Notes: generated by a model not told the origin, from the letters alone. Counted from the first letter of the stretch, positions 45,509 through 54,369 are shown. The stretch: DNA of 64,000 nucleotides from an uncultured Sphingomonadaceae bacterium (GCA_937873035.1 CALMVA010000073.1:1-64000), one strand, 5' to 3'. Translations and numbers: made by a program.

Positions 45509-48004
45509 TCACAACTCCCTGAGGGCCGCTGCTGGGCGCGCGGCGAGCACCGGCAGCGCGCCCAGCAGCCCCAGAATGAGCGTGCCAAAGCCACCTGCGG
45601 CAACCGTCGCCACAACAATGCCCCAATCGGGCGACCAGTCCAGATTGAAGATCCGCGTCGTCACATACCAGCCCGCCGCACTGCCGATGGCAAGCGCCAG
45701 TGCCGAGAGCAGCGTCGCCAGCAACGCATATTCCATCGCCTGCACAATCAGCACCTGACCTCGCGTCGCGCCCAGCAGCTTCAACAGAACGGCGTCATAG
45801 CTGCGCGTCCGCCGCGCCGCTGCAATTGCGCCAACAAGCACGGCAAGGCCGGCAAGCACCGCAACCGACGCCGCGATGCTGATCGCCGTCGCCAGCTGAT
45901 TGAGCAAATCAGACACCTGCGTGATGACATCCTTGATGCGCACCATCGACACCGCGGGGTAAGCGGCAGACACCGCCCTGTTGACGGCAAGCTCGCGCGC
46001 GGGCGGCACCGCCAGCGTTGCAGCGAAGGTATAAGGCGCAGGTTCAAGCGAAGCGGGATCGAACACGAGCACATAGTTGAAGCCCAGCGTATCCCAGTTG
46101 ATCTCGCGGAACGATGCAATCTTCGCCTCGATCTCGACGCCCAGAACAGACACGGTGATGCTGTCACCAATTTTGAGGCCAACCGCATTGGCGGCCTTTT
46201 CATCAATCGAAACGAGCGGCGGCCCGGCATAGTCCTTCGGCCACCATTGACCTGCGGTGATGCGGCTGCCCTCTGGCACCTCACGCGCAAAGGTCAGCCC
46301 CCGGTCGCCGCGCAGGAACCACGCCTCTTCGGGAATTTCCTTCATGTCGGCAACGCGCCTGCCCGCAACCGCAAGCACAGGACCGCGCAGGCTGGGCACC
46401 ATCGCAATCCCGGCATCTGGCGCGATCCCACTCACGAGGCGGCGGAAGTTCGCCTCTTCCTCCTTGGGAATGTCGAGCGCGAAAAAGCTGGGTGCACGCT
46501 TGGGAATGGTCGTTTCAATCTGCCGGTTGAGGCTCGTCTGGATAACGGCGAGCGTTGCGAACAATGTCAGCCCAAGGCCAAGCGCGACGACCAGCCGCCC
46601 CGTCTGGGCACCGGGGCGATGAAGATTGGCAAGCGCCAGCCGCGCGAGCGGCGCTCTTGGCCGTGGCAGGCGCGCCGCCAGCGCACGGATGCCCGCGCCC
46701 AGCAGTGTCAGCAGGAGCAACAGGCCGATAACCGCTGCCACGAACATCGCGGCGAAACCCGGCTCACGCGCGGTCGTGATGGCAATGGCGGCAATCAGCG
46801 CCGCAACAAGCCCCATCGCCATCAGCACGGGAAGCGTCGGGCGCGCACCGCCATCAACCCCGGCGCGAAAAAGGCTGGCCGCCGTCACCGCCCGCGCACG
46901 GGCAAGCGGCGCGAGCGCAAACAGAAAGGCAATCAACAGGCCGTAAAGCGCGCCTTGCATCAGCGGCAGCGGATAGAGCGCCAGCCGGGGCGGAACGGGC
47001 AATGCGTCGCCCGCAAAGCGCGTGATGACCCATGGCACCGATGCGCCGACCGCACGCCCCGCCAGCACCGCAAGCATCGCCACCGCCACGATTTGGGCCA
47101 GATAGACGAGAAAGATCGTCCGCCCGTCCGCGCCCAGCACCTTATAGGTGGCGATGCTGGACCGCTTGCCCTCCAGCCATGAGGCAACACCATTGCCAAC
47201 GCCAATGCCCGCGACCGCCAGCGCCGTCAGCCCGACAAGCGCCAGAAACTGGCCGAGCCGCTCTACAAAGCGCCGGGTGCCGGGCGCGCCATTGCTCCGG
47301 TCGCGCACTTCCCAGCCCCCCTCCTTGAACCGCGTGGTGATGGTCTTGGCGGCAGCGTCTGGTGCAACGCCCGGCGGCAACTTGATACGATAGCTTGCCG
47401 AAAACAGGCTGCCGGGTTGCACCAGCCCGGTTGCCTTGAGGCCCGCCATATCGGTGAGGATGGCAGGCCCGAAGGTGAAACCTGAGCCCGAACGGTCCGG
47501 CTCTTCGGCGATGATGCCAATGACGCGGAACTGCGCCTCGCCCACGCGAACGTGATCGCCCAGCGTCAGGCCCAGCCGTTCGGCAAGGCCTTCCGCTATG
47601 GCGACATCAAGCCCCGCCGGCCGGGCGGCAAGCGCGCCGGGCCGGAGCGTCAGCGCGCCATAAAGCGGATAGGCGTCATCAACACCCTTCAGTTCGGCCA
47701 GCACCGACTGGCTGTTGTCGGGCAGCGCCGCCATGGCGCGCATCCGAATAACTTCGGACACCCGCCCCAGCCGGGCGAGCGCCTGCCGTTCCTCAGGAAG
47801 CGCATCACGCTGGACGACCTCGAACTGCACGTCGCCACCAAGGATCAGCTGCCCGCGTTCGGACAGCCCGCCAAGGATAGCGCTTGAAAGGCTGCCGATG
47901 CCCGCAAGGGCTGCGACCCCAAGGAACAGGCAGACGGCCAAAAGCCGAAGCCCCGCCCTGGAGCCACGCAGATCGCGCAGCGCGAGGCGCCAGACCAGAC
48001 TCAC
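45509..48004 (-). CDS. ABC transporter permease of the YbbP/FtsX family
   Basis: The protein has 831 residues from a GTG at 48004 that overlaps the DUF885 gene stop (GTGA). It has one N-terminal helix, a large periplasmic domain and several later membrane helices forming two FtsX-type modules (LALVGLTALAVAGIGVG and ISIAASVAVLAGLAVLVGAIAAAR). E. coli YbbP has the same architecture and is encoded next to ybbA and tesA, as here. Such permeases act in lipoprotein or envelope-substrate handling and do not span with two separate permeases. The partner ATPase is at 49934-50650. Confidence 0.88.
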   Translation of the reverse strand: MSLVWRLALRDLRGSRAGLRLLAVCLFLGVAALAGIGSLSSAILGGLSERGQLILGGDVQFEVVQRDALPEERQALARLGRVSEVIRMRAMAALPDNSQSVLAELKGVDDAYPLYGALTLRPGALAARPAGLDVAIAEGLAERLGLTLGDHVRVGEAQFRVIGIIAEEPDRSGSGFTFGPAILTDMAGLKATGLVQPGSLFSASYRIKLPPGVAPDAAAKTITTRFKEGGWEVRDRSNGAPGTRRFVERLGQFLALVGLTALAVAGIGVGNGVASWLEGKRSSIATYKVLGADGRTIFLVYLAQIVAVAMLAVLAGRAVGASVPWVITRFAGDALPVPPRLALYPLPLMQGALYGLLIAFLFALAPLARARAVTAASLFRAGVDGGARPTLPVLMAMGLVAALIAAIAITTAREPGFAAMFVAAVIGLLLLLTLLGAGIRALAARLPRPRAPLARLALANLHRPGAQTGRLVVALGLGLTLFATLAVIQTSLNRQIETTIPKRAPSFFALDIPKEEEANFRRLVSGIAPDAGIAMVPSLRGPVLAVAGRRVADMKEIPEEAWFLRGDRGLTFAREVPEGSRITAGQWWPKDYAGPPLVSIDEKAANAVGLKIGDSITVSVLGVEIEAKIASFREINWDTLGFNYVLVFDPASLEPAPYTFAATLAVPPARELAVNRAVSAAYPAVSMVRIKDVITQVSDLLNQLATAISIAASVAVLAGLAVLVGAIAAARRTRSYDAVLLKLLGATRGQVLIVQAMEYALLATLLSALALAIGSAAGWYVTTRIFNLDWSPDWGIVVATVAAGGFGTLILGLLGALPVLAARPAAALREL

Positions 48005-49833
48005 CCCTTTTGCGACGCAATCCAGCGATTGACCTGCTCTTCAAGCACGTCGAGCGGCACCGGACCATCTTTCAGCACGACATCATGGAAGGCGCGCATA
48101 TCGAATTTGGGGCCAAGCTCCTTTTGCGCCTTGTCGCGCAATTCGCTGATCTTGAGGCGACCGACCATGTAAGCCGTCGCCTGCCCCGGATAGACGATGT
48201 AACGCTCGATGGCCTTCACGATGCCGCCCGGCGCATCGGCCGAATTGTCGGCGACATATTTGATCGCCTGTTCGCGCGTCCACTTTTTGTAATGAAGCCC
48301 TGAGTCGACGACGAGGCGGATCGCGCGGTGCAATTCCAGCTGGAGCCGCCCGAAATCGCGATAAGGGTCTTTGTAGAGCCCCATGTCCTTGGCGAGCTTT
48401 TCCGAATAAAGGCCCCAGCCCTCGGTATAGGCCGTGAAGCCACCAAAGCGGCGAAAGGGCGGCACATCGGTCAGCTCGGTCTGGATCGTGCGCTGGAGGT
48501 GATGGCCCGGCAGACCTTCATGATAGAACAGCGCCTCGACCTCGAAGAGCGGCATATCCGCCATGTCGTAGAGATTGGCGTAATAGGTGCCGGGGCGCGA
48601 CCCATCGGGCGATGGGCCTTGATAGAACGCCTTGCCCGCCGACTTTTCGCGGAACGGCTCGACGCGCTTCACGACGAGCGGGGCCTTGGGCAGGATGCCG
48701 AAATATTGTGGCAGCAGCGCCGTCACATCGGCCTTGGCCTTTTCGGTTTCCGCCAGATAGAGCGCGCGGCCTTCATCGGTGTTGGGCGCATAGAAGCGCG
48801 GGTCTTCACGCATGAACTTGAAGAAGGCCTGAAGATCCCCGGCAAAGCCGACGCGCTTCATGATCTCGCGCACTTCGTCATGGATGCGGTCAACCTGTTG
48901 AAGGCCAAGCGCGTGGATCTGCGCACCGTCCATATCGGTGGTCGTGTAGTTTTTGAGGAGCGTTGCATAATAGCCCGCGCCATCCTTGAAGCGCCACACG
49001 CCGTCATCGGTGCCTGCGAGCTTTTCCTGACGCTCCATTTCGGCGACCAGCTCGACATAGGCCGGCTTGACCGAGCCGAGCAGCGCGTCGGTTGCAGACT
49101 TGAGGAGCGCGTCCTTTTCAGCCTGCGGCAGATCCAGCTTTTCCACCTTGGCCTTGATGTCGGCATAAAGCGGCGCTTCGGTCGCGATGCGCGTGAAGGG
49201 GAAGCCCGCAATCACATTCTTCGCATCGGCGATGACATAGGGATAAACCCATTTGGGCGGCATAATGCCCTTGTCGGCCCGCACCTTGGATTGTGCGATC
49301 GCCTGCCGCATCGCGGTGCCCATGCCTTGAAGGCGGCTTATATAGGCTTCGGCATCAGCCTTGCTGTCGACGCGGTGGATGTTGATGAGAAAGGCAGGCA
49401 ACTGGCTCTGCGCGCCATTCATCTGGTCGAATGCATAGCCATAGTCGCTATATTTATAGGCGGCAGCCGACCGCTCGATCTTCTTTTCAAAGAGGCGGAA
49501 CGACAGGCGATTGGCGGGCGAGAGCTTGGCCGGGTCAAACCGCTTGCGCATTTCGGCAAGGGCGGCCTGATCGGCCTCGTAATCGCGCTTTTCAGCAGCG
49601 TCGGTGAAGTCGTCCCATTTGCCGTAATCGGCATCCTTGATGCCGCGATAGGATTTGGAGAGCGGGGAGCGCGCCAGTTGCGCTGCGTCATAGTCCTCAA
49701 AGAACTTGCTGATCGCCGCATCCTGATCGGCAGGCTGGGCAGGCGCGACCATTGCGGAATGATCGTGGTGCTGCGCGACGGCAGGGCTTGCCAATAGGGC
49801 CGCAAATGACACGGCAAGCATGAAGTGACGCAT
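48001..49833 (-). CDS. DUF885-family putative zinc peptidase
   Basis: The protein has 610 residues from the ATG at 49833 with a cleavable signal peptide (LAVSFAALLASPAVA-Q). The family motif HEGLPGHHLQ (His-Glu-x-x-His-like metal site) occurs near residue 440 and a conserved downstream FTAYTEGWGLYSEKL carries a likely third ligand. Members are probably periplasmic peptidases; the substrate is unknown. It is the first gene of the ybbP operon, which is not the usual order. The frame is open for 158 codons further upstream, but that stretch is antisense to the ATPase gene. Confidence 0.87.
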   Translation of the reverse strand: MRHFMLAVSFAALLASPAVAQHHDHSAMVAPAQPADQDAAISKFFEDYDAAQLARSPLSKSYRGIKDADYGKWDDFTDAAEKRDYEADQAALAEMRKRFDPAKLSPANRLSFRLFEKKIERSAAAYKYSDYGYAFDQMNGAQSQLPAFLINIHRVDSKADAEAYISRLQGMGTAMRQAIAQSKVRADKGIMPPKWVYPYVIADAKNVIAGFPFTRIATEAPLYADIKAKVEKLDLPQAEKDALLKSATDALLGSVKPAYVELVAEMERQEKLAGTDDGVWRFKDGAGYYATLLKNYTTTDMDGAQIHALGLQQVDRIHDEVREIMKRVGFAGDLQAFFKFMREDPRFYAPNTDEGRALYLAETEKAKADVTALLPQYFGILPKAPLVVKRVEPFREKSAGKAFYQGPSPDGSRPGTYYANLYDMADMPLFEVEALFYHEGLPGHHLQRTIQTELTDVPPFRRFGGFTAYTEGWGLYSEKLAKDMGLYKDPYRDFGRLQLELHRAIRLVVDSGLHYKKWTREQAIKYVADNSADAPGGIVKAIERYIVYPGQATAYMVGRLKISELRDKAQKELGPKFDMRAFHDVVLKDGPVPLDVLEEQVNRWIASQKG

Positions 49834-49933
49834 TGGATTTCTCCCCTGTTCAAAGTCTGGATGCACGCCTTTTACCAAGCCTTGTCCGCCACCGGGGCAT
49901 TTGCGCCGCCGTTGGTCGAAGCGCGATGACCGC

Positions 49934-50650
49934 TCATCGAACGCCGCCCGCATGGTCGGAGACGATCCGCCCGTCCTGCATTTCGACGACCCGCCCGCAG
50001 CGCGCGGCCAACGCCGGATCATGCGTGATGATAAACAGCGTCGCCCCGGTTTCGGCTTGCCGTGCAAAGAGCAGGTCCATCGCCTGCACGCCGGTTCTGG
50101 CATCGAGATTGCCGGTCGGCTCATCGGCAAAGATGATTTCAGGGCGTGGCGCAAGCGCGCGGGCAATCGCCACGCGCTGCTGCTCCCCGCCCGACAATTG
50201 CGCAGGGTAATGGCCGGTGCGCGCGGCAAGGCCAACGCGCGCCAGCTCTTCGCGCGCGCGGTCAAAGGCACCTTCCACCCCGGCAAGCTCCAGCGGCACC
50301 GCCACATTCTCCAGCGCGGTCATCGTCGGCAGCAGGTGGAAGGCTTGCAGGATGATGCCGATGCGCCCGCGCCGTGCGCGCGCCAGACCGTCTTCGTCAA
50401 GCTGCCCAAAATCAGCGCCGCCGGTTTCGATTACGCCGCCTGTCGCGCGCTCCAGCCCCGCCAGCACCGCCATCAGCGATGACTTGCCAGAGCCGGACGC
50501 GCCGAGCAGCGCCACCGTCTCACCATGGCGCACCTCAAGGTCGATGCCTTTGAGAATATCCACTTTCGCCTCGCCCGCGCCAAGCGTGAGGGTGACATTG
50601 CGGACATTCATCACAATATGATCGGAAAGGGCTGGCACTGGAGTCGGCAC
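49934..50650 (-). CDS. ABC transporter ATP-binding protein of the YbbA/LolD type
   Basis: The protein has 238 residues. Walker A is GASGSGKSS, signature LSGGEQQRVAIARAL and Walker B IIFADEPTGNLD. A GTG at 50650 is the longest start; an ATG at 50611 would shorten it by 13 residues and neither has a clear Shine-Dalgarno. It works with the permease at 45509-48004 although the DUF885 gene separates them; the gap after it is 100 bases. It is divergent from tesA. Confidence 0.9.
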   Translation of the reverse strand: MPTPVPALSDHIVMNVRNVTLTLGAGEAKVDILKGIDLEVRHGETVALLGASGSGKSSLMAVLAGLERATGGVIETGGADFGQLDEDGLARARRGRIGIILQAFHLLPTMTALENVAVPLELAGVEGAFDRAREELARVGLAARTGHYPAQLSGGEQQRVAIARALAPRPEIIFADEPTGNLDARTGVQAMDLLFARQAETGATLFIITHDPALAARCGRVVEMQDGRIVSDHAGGVR

Positions 50651-50664
50651 AAGGGAGCTTTCTT

Positions 50665-51303
50665 ATGAAGCGGTTGACGACATATGGGTTGGTCCTCGCC
50701 TTCTGCCAAGTGATGCTTTTGGCAATGGCGCCTGCGGCCCATGCGCGCGAGAAGCTGGTCCTTGCCATCGGAGACAGTCTGACGTCGGGCTACGGCCTGA
50801 AACCCAATGAGTCCTTCCCCGCCCAGCTTGAAGCAGCGCTTCGCAAAAACGGCATGGACGTGCGCGTCCACAATGCGGGCGTCTCTGGCGATACGACCAC
50901 GGTGGGCCGCAATCGGCTGAGCTGGGTGCTCGCGCGGGTCAAGGCCAAGCCCGACCTTGCCATTATTGAACTTGGCGCAAATGATATGCTGCGCGGCCAG
51001 CCGCCCAAACAGGCCAAGGCCAATCTCGACTTCATCATCAGCTCATTGAAAGGGCGTGGCATCCCTGTGCTGCTGACGGGGATGAAGGCCTCCTATAATC
51101 TCGACAAGGCCTATCGCGCCGAGTTCGATGCGATTTACCCCGCGCTTGCAAAGAAGCACCGCGTGCCGCTCTATCCCTTCTATATGGATGGCGTGACGGG
51201 CAACCGCGAAATGCTGCTGCCCGACCAGCTCCACCCGACCGCCAAGGGCGTGGCGGAGATCGTCCGTCGCATCACCCCGCAGGTGAGGGCCGCGCTACGA
51301 TAG
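50665..51303 (+). CDS. tesA: Periplasmic SGNH-family arylesterase/lysophospholipase (TesA-like)
   Basis: The protein has 212 residues with a signal peptide (VMLLAMAPAAHA). GDSL block with catalytic Ser38 (AIGDSLTSGYGL), oxyanion Gly (NAGVSGDTT), Asn in ELGANDMLRG, and the Asp-His pair in LPDQLHPT. E. coli TesA is a broad thioesterase, lysophospholipase and protease I. Its divergent pairing with ybbA across a 14-base gap is conserved from E. coli to here and suggests a role with that ABC system in processing envelope lipids. Confidence 0.9.
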   Translation: MKRLTTYGLVLAFCQVMLLAMAPAAHAREKLVLAIGDSLTSGYGLKPNESFPAQLEAALRKNGMDVRVHNAGVSGDTTTVGRNRLSWVLARVKAKPDLAIIELGANDMLRGQPPKQAKANLDFIISSLKGRGIPVLLTGMKASYNLDKAYRAEFDAIYPALAKKHRVPLYPFYMDGVTGNREMLLPDQLHPTAKGVAEIVRRITPQVRAALR

Positions 51304-51894
51304 GGCGGCAGCAAGCTGCGCCAGCCGCTCCTTGCCGAAGAACATTTCGTCGCCCGCGAAAAAGGTCGGGATGCCAAAAGCGCCGCGCGCCACCGCGCGC
51401 TCGGTGTTGGAAACGAGTTCCGCCTTCACATCGGGATCGTCCGACGCCGCGACCAGCGCCGCGCCATCAAGCCCGACCTCGTTCAGCACGGCGGCGATTT
51501 CTGCACGGTCGGAAAGATTGCGCTCGTCCTCCCACATTGCCGCCATCATCGCCTCGACCGCAGGCGCCATCTGCCCGGCCCGCGCCGCGGCTACCAGCGT
51601 GCGCATCGCCGCCAGCGTATTGGGTGGGAAATGCGGGTTCATGCGGAATTTGGACAGCCCGTTGGCCGCGATGAAGCGATTGAACTCCAGTCGCTCATAC
51701 GCGACCTTGGCGGGGACATCGGCATAAACCTGCCAGGGCGGGCGATTGTTGGTGGCCTTCATAAGCCCGCCCAGCAACACCGGCACATAGACGGCGCTCG
51801 CCCCCGTTTCCGCACAAAAGCGCGGCAGAACGCGATGGACGAGATAGCCATTCGGCCCGCCGACATCGAACAGAAATTCAAAGCTTTTGTGCAT
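51295..51894 (-). CDS. DsbA-fold 2-hydroxychromene-2-carboxylate isomerase-like protein
   Basis: The protein has 199 residues from the ATG at 51894 (GGGGGGAG upstream). It has the thioredoxin fold of glutathione S-transferase kappa/HCCA isomerase: FEFLFDVGGPNGYLVHRVLPRF, TNNRPPW, AMWEDERNLSDRAEI and the closing GAFGIPTFFAGDEMFFGKERL. The usual first-loop SP(Y/W) reads GPN, and the glutathione-activating residue position is therefore unusual. In aromatic degradation the enzyme isomerises a ring-fission product, but no other aromatic-catabolic gene is in the window, so the substrate is open. Its stop overlaps the tesA stop region. Confidence 0.8.
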   Translation of the reverse strand: MHKSFEFLFDVGGPNGYLVHRVLPRFCAETGASAVYVPVLLGGLMKATNNRPPWQVYADVPAKVAYERLEFNRFIAANGLSKFRMNPHFPPNTLAAMRTLVAAARAGQMAPAVEAMMAAMWEDERNLSDRAEIAAVLNEVGLDGAALVAASDDPDVKAELVSNTERAVARGAFGIPTFFAGDEMFFGKERLAQLAAALS

Positions 51895-51917
51895 CGCGTC
51901 ACTCCCCCCAAAGGACA

Positions 51918-52643
51918 TTACCACGCCTCTATCCACGGGCGCAGATCAAGTTCATGCGTCCAGGCGCTGCGCGGCTGCTTGTGGAGCATGACATAATTGG
52001 CGGCAATCGCTTCGGGTGACAGCACGCCATCGCGCGCTTTCAGATCATCAAAATCAGGCCGCAGGCCGCGCACAAATTCGGTATCAATGCCGCCATCGAT
52101 GACGATATGCGCCACATGGATGCCAAGCGGCGCAAGCTCGCGCGACATGGATTGCGCGAGCATCCTGAGCGCCGCCTTTGCGCCTGAAAAGGCCGAAAAT
52201 CCGGCCCCGCCGCGCACGCTTGCGGTCGCGCCGGTAAAAAGAATGGTGCCACGCCCGCGCGGAACCATGCGACGCGCCACCTCTCGCCCCATCAGGAAGC
52301 CGGAAAACGCCGCCATCTCCCATACCTTGCGATAGACCTGCGCGGTCGTCTCGCGCACGCCGAAGCGGACATTGGCCCCGATATTGAACACAGCCACCTC
52401 AATCGGCCCGGCCTCTGCCTCGACGCCATCGACCATCGCCACCATCTCATCCTCCACCCGCGCATCGGCAGGATAGGCGCGCGCCTGATGTCCGCCGACG
52501 CGGATCGATGCGGCCAGCGCCTCAAGCTGGGCGGCGTTGCGCGCGCGGCGATTGACGCAGGCGGTATAGCCCTCTGCCGCAAAAGCGCGCGCGATGGCGC
52601 CTCCGGTGGCATCCCCCGCGCCGATGATAAGCGCTGCTGACAT
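51918..52643 (-). CDS. Short-chain dehydrogenase/reductase family protein with non-canonical active site
   Basis: The protein has 241 residues from the ATG at 52643 with GGAG six bases upstream; the much longer open frame to 52859 overlaps the divergent regulator gene. The Rossmann N-terminus is ALIIGAGDATGGAIARAF. The SDR YxxxK tetrad reads FSGAK (Phe152, Lys156), and the Ser expected 13 residues earlier is Ala. A catalytic Tyr is missing, so it may be a variant-class oxidoreductase or a binding protein. A divergent HxlR regulator and a palindrome lie next to it. Confidence 0.82.
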   Translation of the reverse strand: MSAALIIGAGDATGGAIARAFAAEGYTACVNRRARNAAQLEALAASIRVGGHQARAYPADARVEDEMVAMVDGVEAEAGPIEVAVFNIGANVRFGVRETTAQVYRKVWEMAAFSGFLMGREVARRMVPRGRGTILFTGATASVRGGAGFSAFSGAKAALRMLAQSMSRELAPLGIHVAHIVIDGGIDTEFVRGLRPDFDDLKARDGVLSPEAIAANYVMLHKQPRSAWTHELDLRPWIEAW

Positions 52644-52670
52644 GGCGACTCCTTTCAGGCCCGGCAACAT

Positions 52671-52689
52671 AACTATGATAATCATAGTT
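52671..52689. promoter_or_regulatory. Perfect palindromic operator between SDR and HxlR genes
   Basis: AACTATGAT and ATCATAGTT (52671-52679, 52681-52689) flank a single A, 9+1+9 with perfect arms. It lies 28 bases upstream of the SDR start and 33 upstream of the HxlR start, the expected place for HxlR autoregulation. HxlR-type operators of other species contain ACTAT/ATAGT half-sites, which is consistent. Confidence 0.85.
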
Positions 52690-52721
52690 GCAAGCAAATG
52701 CTGATCGCGGGATAAGGGACC

Positions 52722-53192
52722 ATGCCCAAGCGCAAAGACATTGGCCCCACGCTCTGCCCGCTCGCCCGCACCGCCGACATCATCGGCGACCGCTGGGCGC
52801 TGCTCATTTTGCGCGAGCTTTATTTCGGCAACCGCCGTTTCGATGCGATCCGCACGCAAACGGGGGCGACGCCGCAGATGCTGGCGGACAGGCTGCGCTT
52901 TCTGGAAGGCGAAGGCATCATCGCGCGGGCCGACAGCAACGCGCGGCGCAGCGACTATCTGCTAACGGGCAAAGGCAAGGATCTGTTTCCCGTGCTCTAT
53001 GCAATGCGCAACTGGGGAGAACGCTGGGGCGACGCAGGGACGCCCGCCATCCGCTACATCCATCGCACCTGCGGGCAGGATGTCGGGCTGGAAAGCACCT
53101 GTCCGCACTGCGGCGAGGCGCTGGCCTATGGGTCTATCCGCGGAGAGCCGTCGGCGGCGCTACAGCAAGAGCGCGAAGCACGGCGCGGCTAA
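52722..53192 (+). CDS. HxlR-family winged-helix regulator
   Basis: The protein has 156 residues. DUF24/HxlR winged helix: CPLARTADIIGDRWALLILRELYFGNRRFDAIRTQTGATPQMLADRLRFLEGEGII. The early Cys (TLCPLA) is the position that senses electrophiles or oxidants in YodB and HypR. The C-terminal extension has TCGQDV and CPHCG, a zinc-ribbon-like Cys set, an addition not present in minimal HxlR proteins. It probably represses the divergent SDR gene in response to a reactive aldehyde or quinone-like signal; the ligand is inference. Confidence 0.88.
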   Translation: MPKRKDIGPTLCPLARTADIIGDRWALLILRELYFGNRRFDAIRTQTGATPQMLADRLRFLEGEGIIARADSNARRSDYLLTGKGKDLFPVLYAMRNWGERWGDAGTPAIRYIHRTCGQDVGLESTCPHCGEALAYGSIRGEPSAALQQEREARRG

Positions 53193-53204
53193 AGAGGCGA
53201 ACGC

Positions 53205-53531
53205 TTACGCCTTTTCAAGCGTGCATTGCAGCGGGTGTTGATTCTGCCGCGCATAGTCGATCACCTGGCCCACCTTGGTTTCAGCGACTTCATAGGTGAA
53301 GGTGCCGCACACGCCCATGCCCTTTTGGTGGACATGAAGCATCACGCGCGTCGCCTGCTCCAGATCCATCTTGAAGAAGCGTTGCAGGCAATGGACCACG
53401 AATTCCATCGGCGTGTAATCATCATTGAGCATCAGCACGCGATAGGGCTGCGGCTTCTTGGTCTTGTCGCGCGTCTTGGTCGCGACGCCAAGGCCGGTGC
53501 CGCCTGCGCCCTTATCGGCATTGTCTGACAT
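53205..53531 (-). CDS. clpS: ClpS adaptor protein
   Basis: N-end rule adaptor delivering substrates to ClpAP. The protein has 108 residues from the ATG at 53531; in-frame starts at 53546 and 53564 lengthen it slightly, and no start has a good Shine-Dalgarno. The core is [48 protein letters not shown]. The Asn-Asp-Asp and His residues form the binding pocket for the N-terminal residue. Preceded by a Lys/Gly-rich disordered N-terminus. Confidence 0.92.
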   Translation of the reverse strand: MSDNADKGAGGTGLGVATKTRDKTKKPQPYRVLMLNDDYTPMEFVVHCLQRFFKMDLEQATRVMLHVHQKGMGVCGTFTYEVAETKVGQVIDYARQNQHPLQCTLEKA

Positions 53532-53606
53532 GGATATACGCGTCATTCTGGAAGAATATGGCATTTGATGCCCCAAGGGCAAGATGCGCGAATGGTTAGT
53601 GCGACA

Positions 53607-53640
53607 GAAAAGGGCCGCGCCGAAGGTTCGGCACGGCCCT
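53607..53640 (-). terminator. Intrinsic terminator of the phasin gene
   Basis: Two stem segments (7 bp and 6 bp, 53611-53624 with 53627-53640, one mismatch between) end on the minus strand with TTTTCTGT. It is 29 bases after the phasin stop. Confidence 0.82.
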
Positions 53641-53669
53641 GTCTCCCAGGAGAGGGAAGTCTGTCAGCC

Positions 53670-54308
53670 TCAGGCGGCGAAGCGCGCCTTGACCTGCTCC
53701 GAAGCCGCTGCGTAGCGGTTCTGGATCGGCTTGGCGATTTCACCTGCAAGTTTGGTGTAGAATTCGGTCGACTTCGAGAAATCGGCAACGACCGCGTCAA
53801 ACTGGCCACGCACAAAGTCGCTCTGCGCCTTCATGAAATCAGCGGGCGAACGCAGGCCAGCCAGCGCCTTGACGTGCGCAGCGGTGGCGTCCCAGTTCTT
53901 CTTGCCCTGTTCCACGGCGTGCTGGGCAGCTTCCTGCATACCCTTGGCCGCGATCTTGCCCGATTCCACAACGGCTTCGAGGTTCGCCTTCTGGAACTCG
54001 ACGGCTTCCTTCGAGAACTCGCCCGACTTGGCGAAGGCTTCCTTGGCCTTGGTCGTCGCGTCCTTGAACATTTCAGTCGCCTTTTCGGCATAGTCGGCAG
54101 CGGCGGTCTTTGCGGTTGCTTCGGTCATCGTTTCAATTCCTTCCTGTGCAGCCAGCGATGCGGATGCATCCTGATCGACGGTTACGCACTCGGCACTGTC
54201 CTGAGCGACGGGCGCGATGCCTGCCGCGTCAGGGGTTGTGGCCGTTGCAGGAGCCGGAACTGCTTTCGCCGTCCTGCGTCTGGCCGGGGTTTTTGCGGGT
54301 TGAGCCAT
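53670..54308 (-). CDS. Phasin-family protein
   Basis: The protein has 212 residues from the ATG at 54308, preceded by AAGAGGG. It comprises an Ala/Pro/Thr/Lys-rich N-terminus (KTPARRRTAKAVPAP), then the phasin domain (about 75-190) with a long amphipathic helix rich in Ala, Lys and Phe (AKEAFAKSGEFSKEAVEFQKANLEAVVESGKIAAKGM). Phasins coat polyhydroxyalkanoate granules. A second start at 54128 with its own good Shine-Dalgarno could give a 152-residue form lacking the basic N-terminus. No pha biosynthesis gene is nearby. Confidence 0.85.
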   Translation of the reverse strand: MAQPAKTPARRRTAKAVPAPATATTPDAAGIAPVAQDSAECVTVDQDASASLAAQEGIETMTEATAKTAAADYAEKATEMFKDATTKAKEAFAKSGEFSKEAVEFQKANLEAVVESGKIAAKGMQEAAQHAVEQGKKNWDATAAHVKALAGLRSPADFMKAQSDFVRGQFDAVVADFSKSTEFYTKLAGEIAKPIQNRYAAASEQVKARFAA

Positions 54309-54369
54309 AAATAGCCCTCTTGTCATGTTGCGGTGCACAATAAACCATCTGCGAAAAGATGCAAGCATT

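Noticed and set aside
49834..50307. An N-terminal extension of the DUF885 protein by 158 codons
   Set aside because: The extension lies antisense to the ABC ATPase gene and the ATG at 49833 begins directly with a signal peptide.
52644..52859. A 72-codon N-terminal extension of the SDR protein
   Set aside because: It runs through the HxlR operator and coding sequence; the ATG at 52643 has GGAG six bases upstream.
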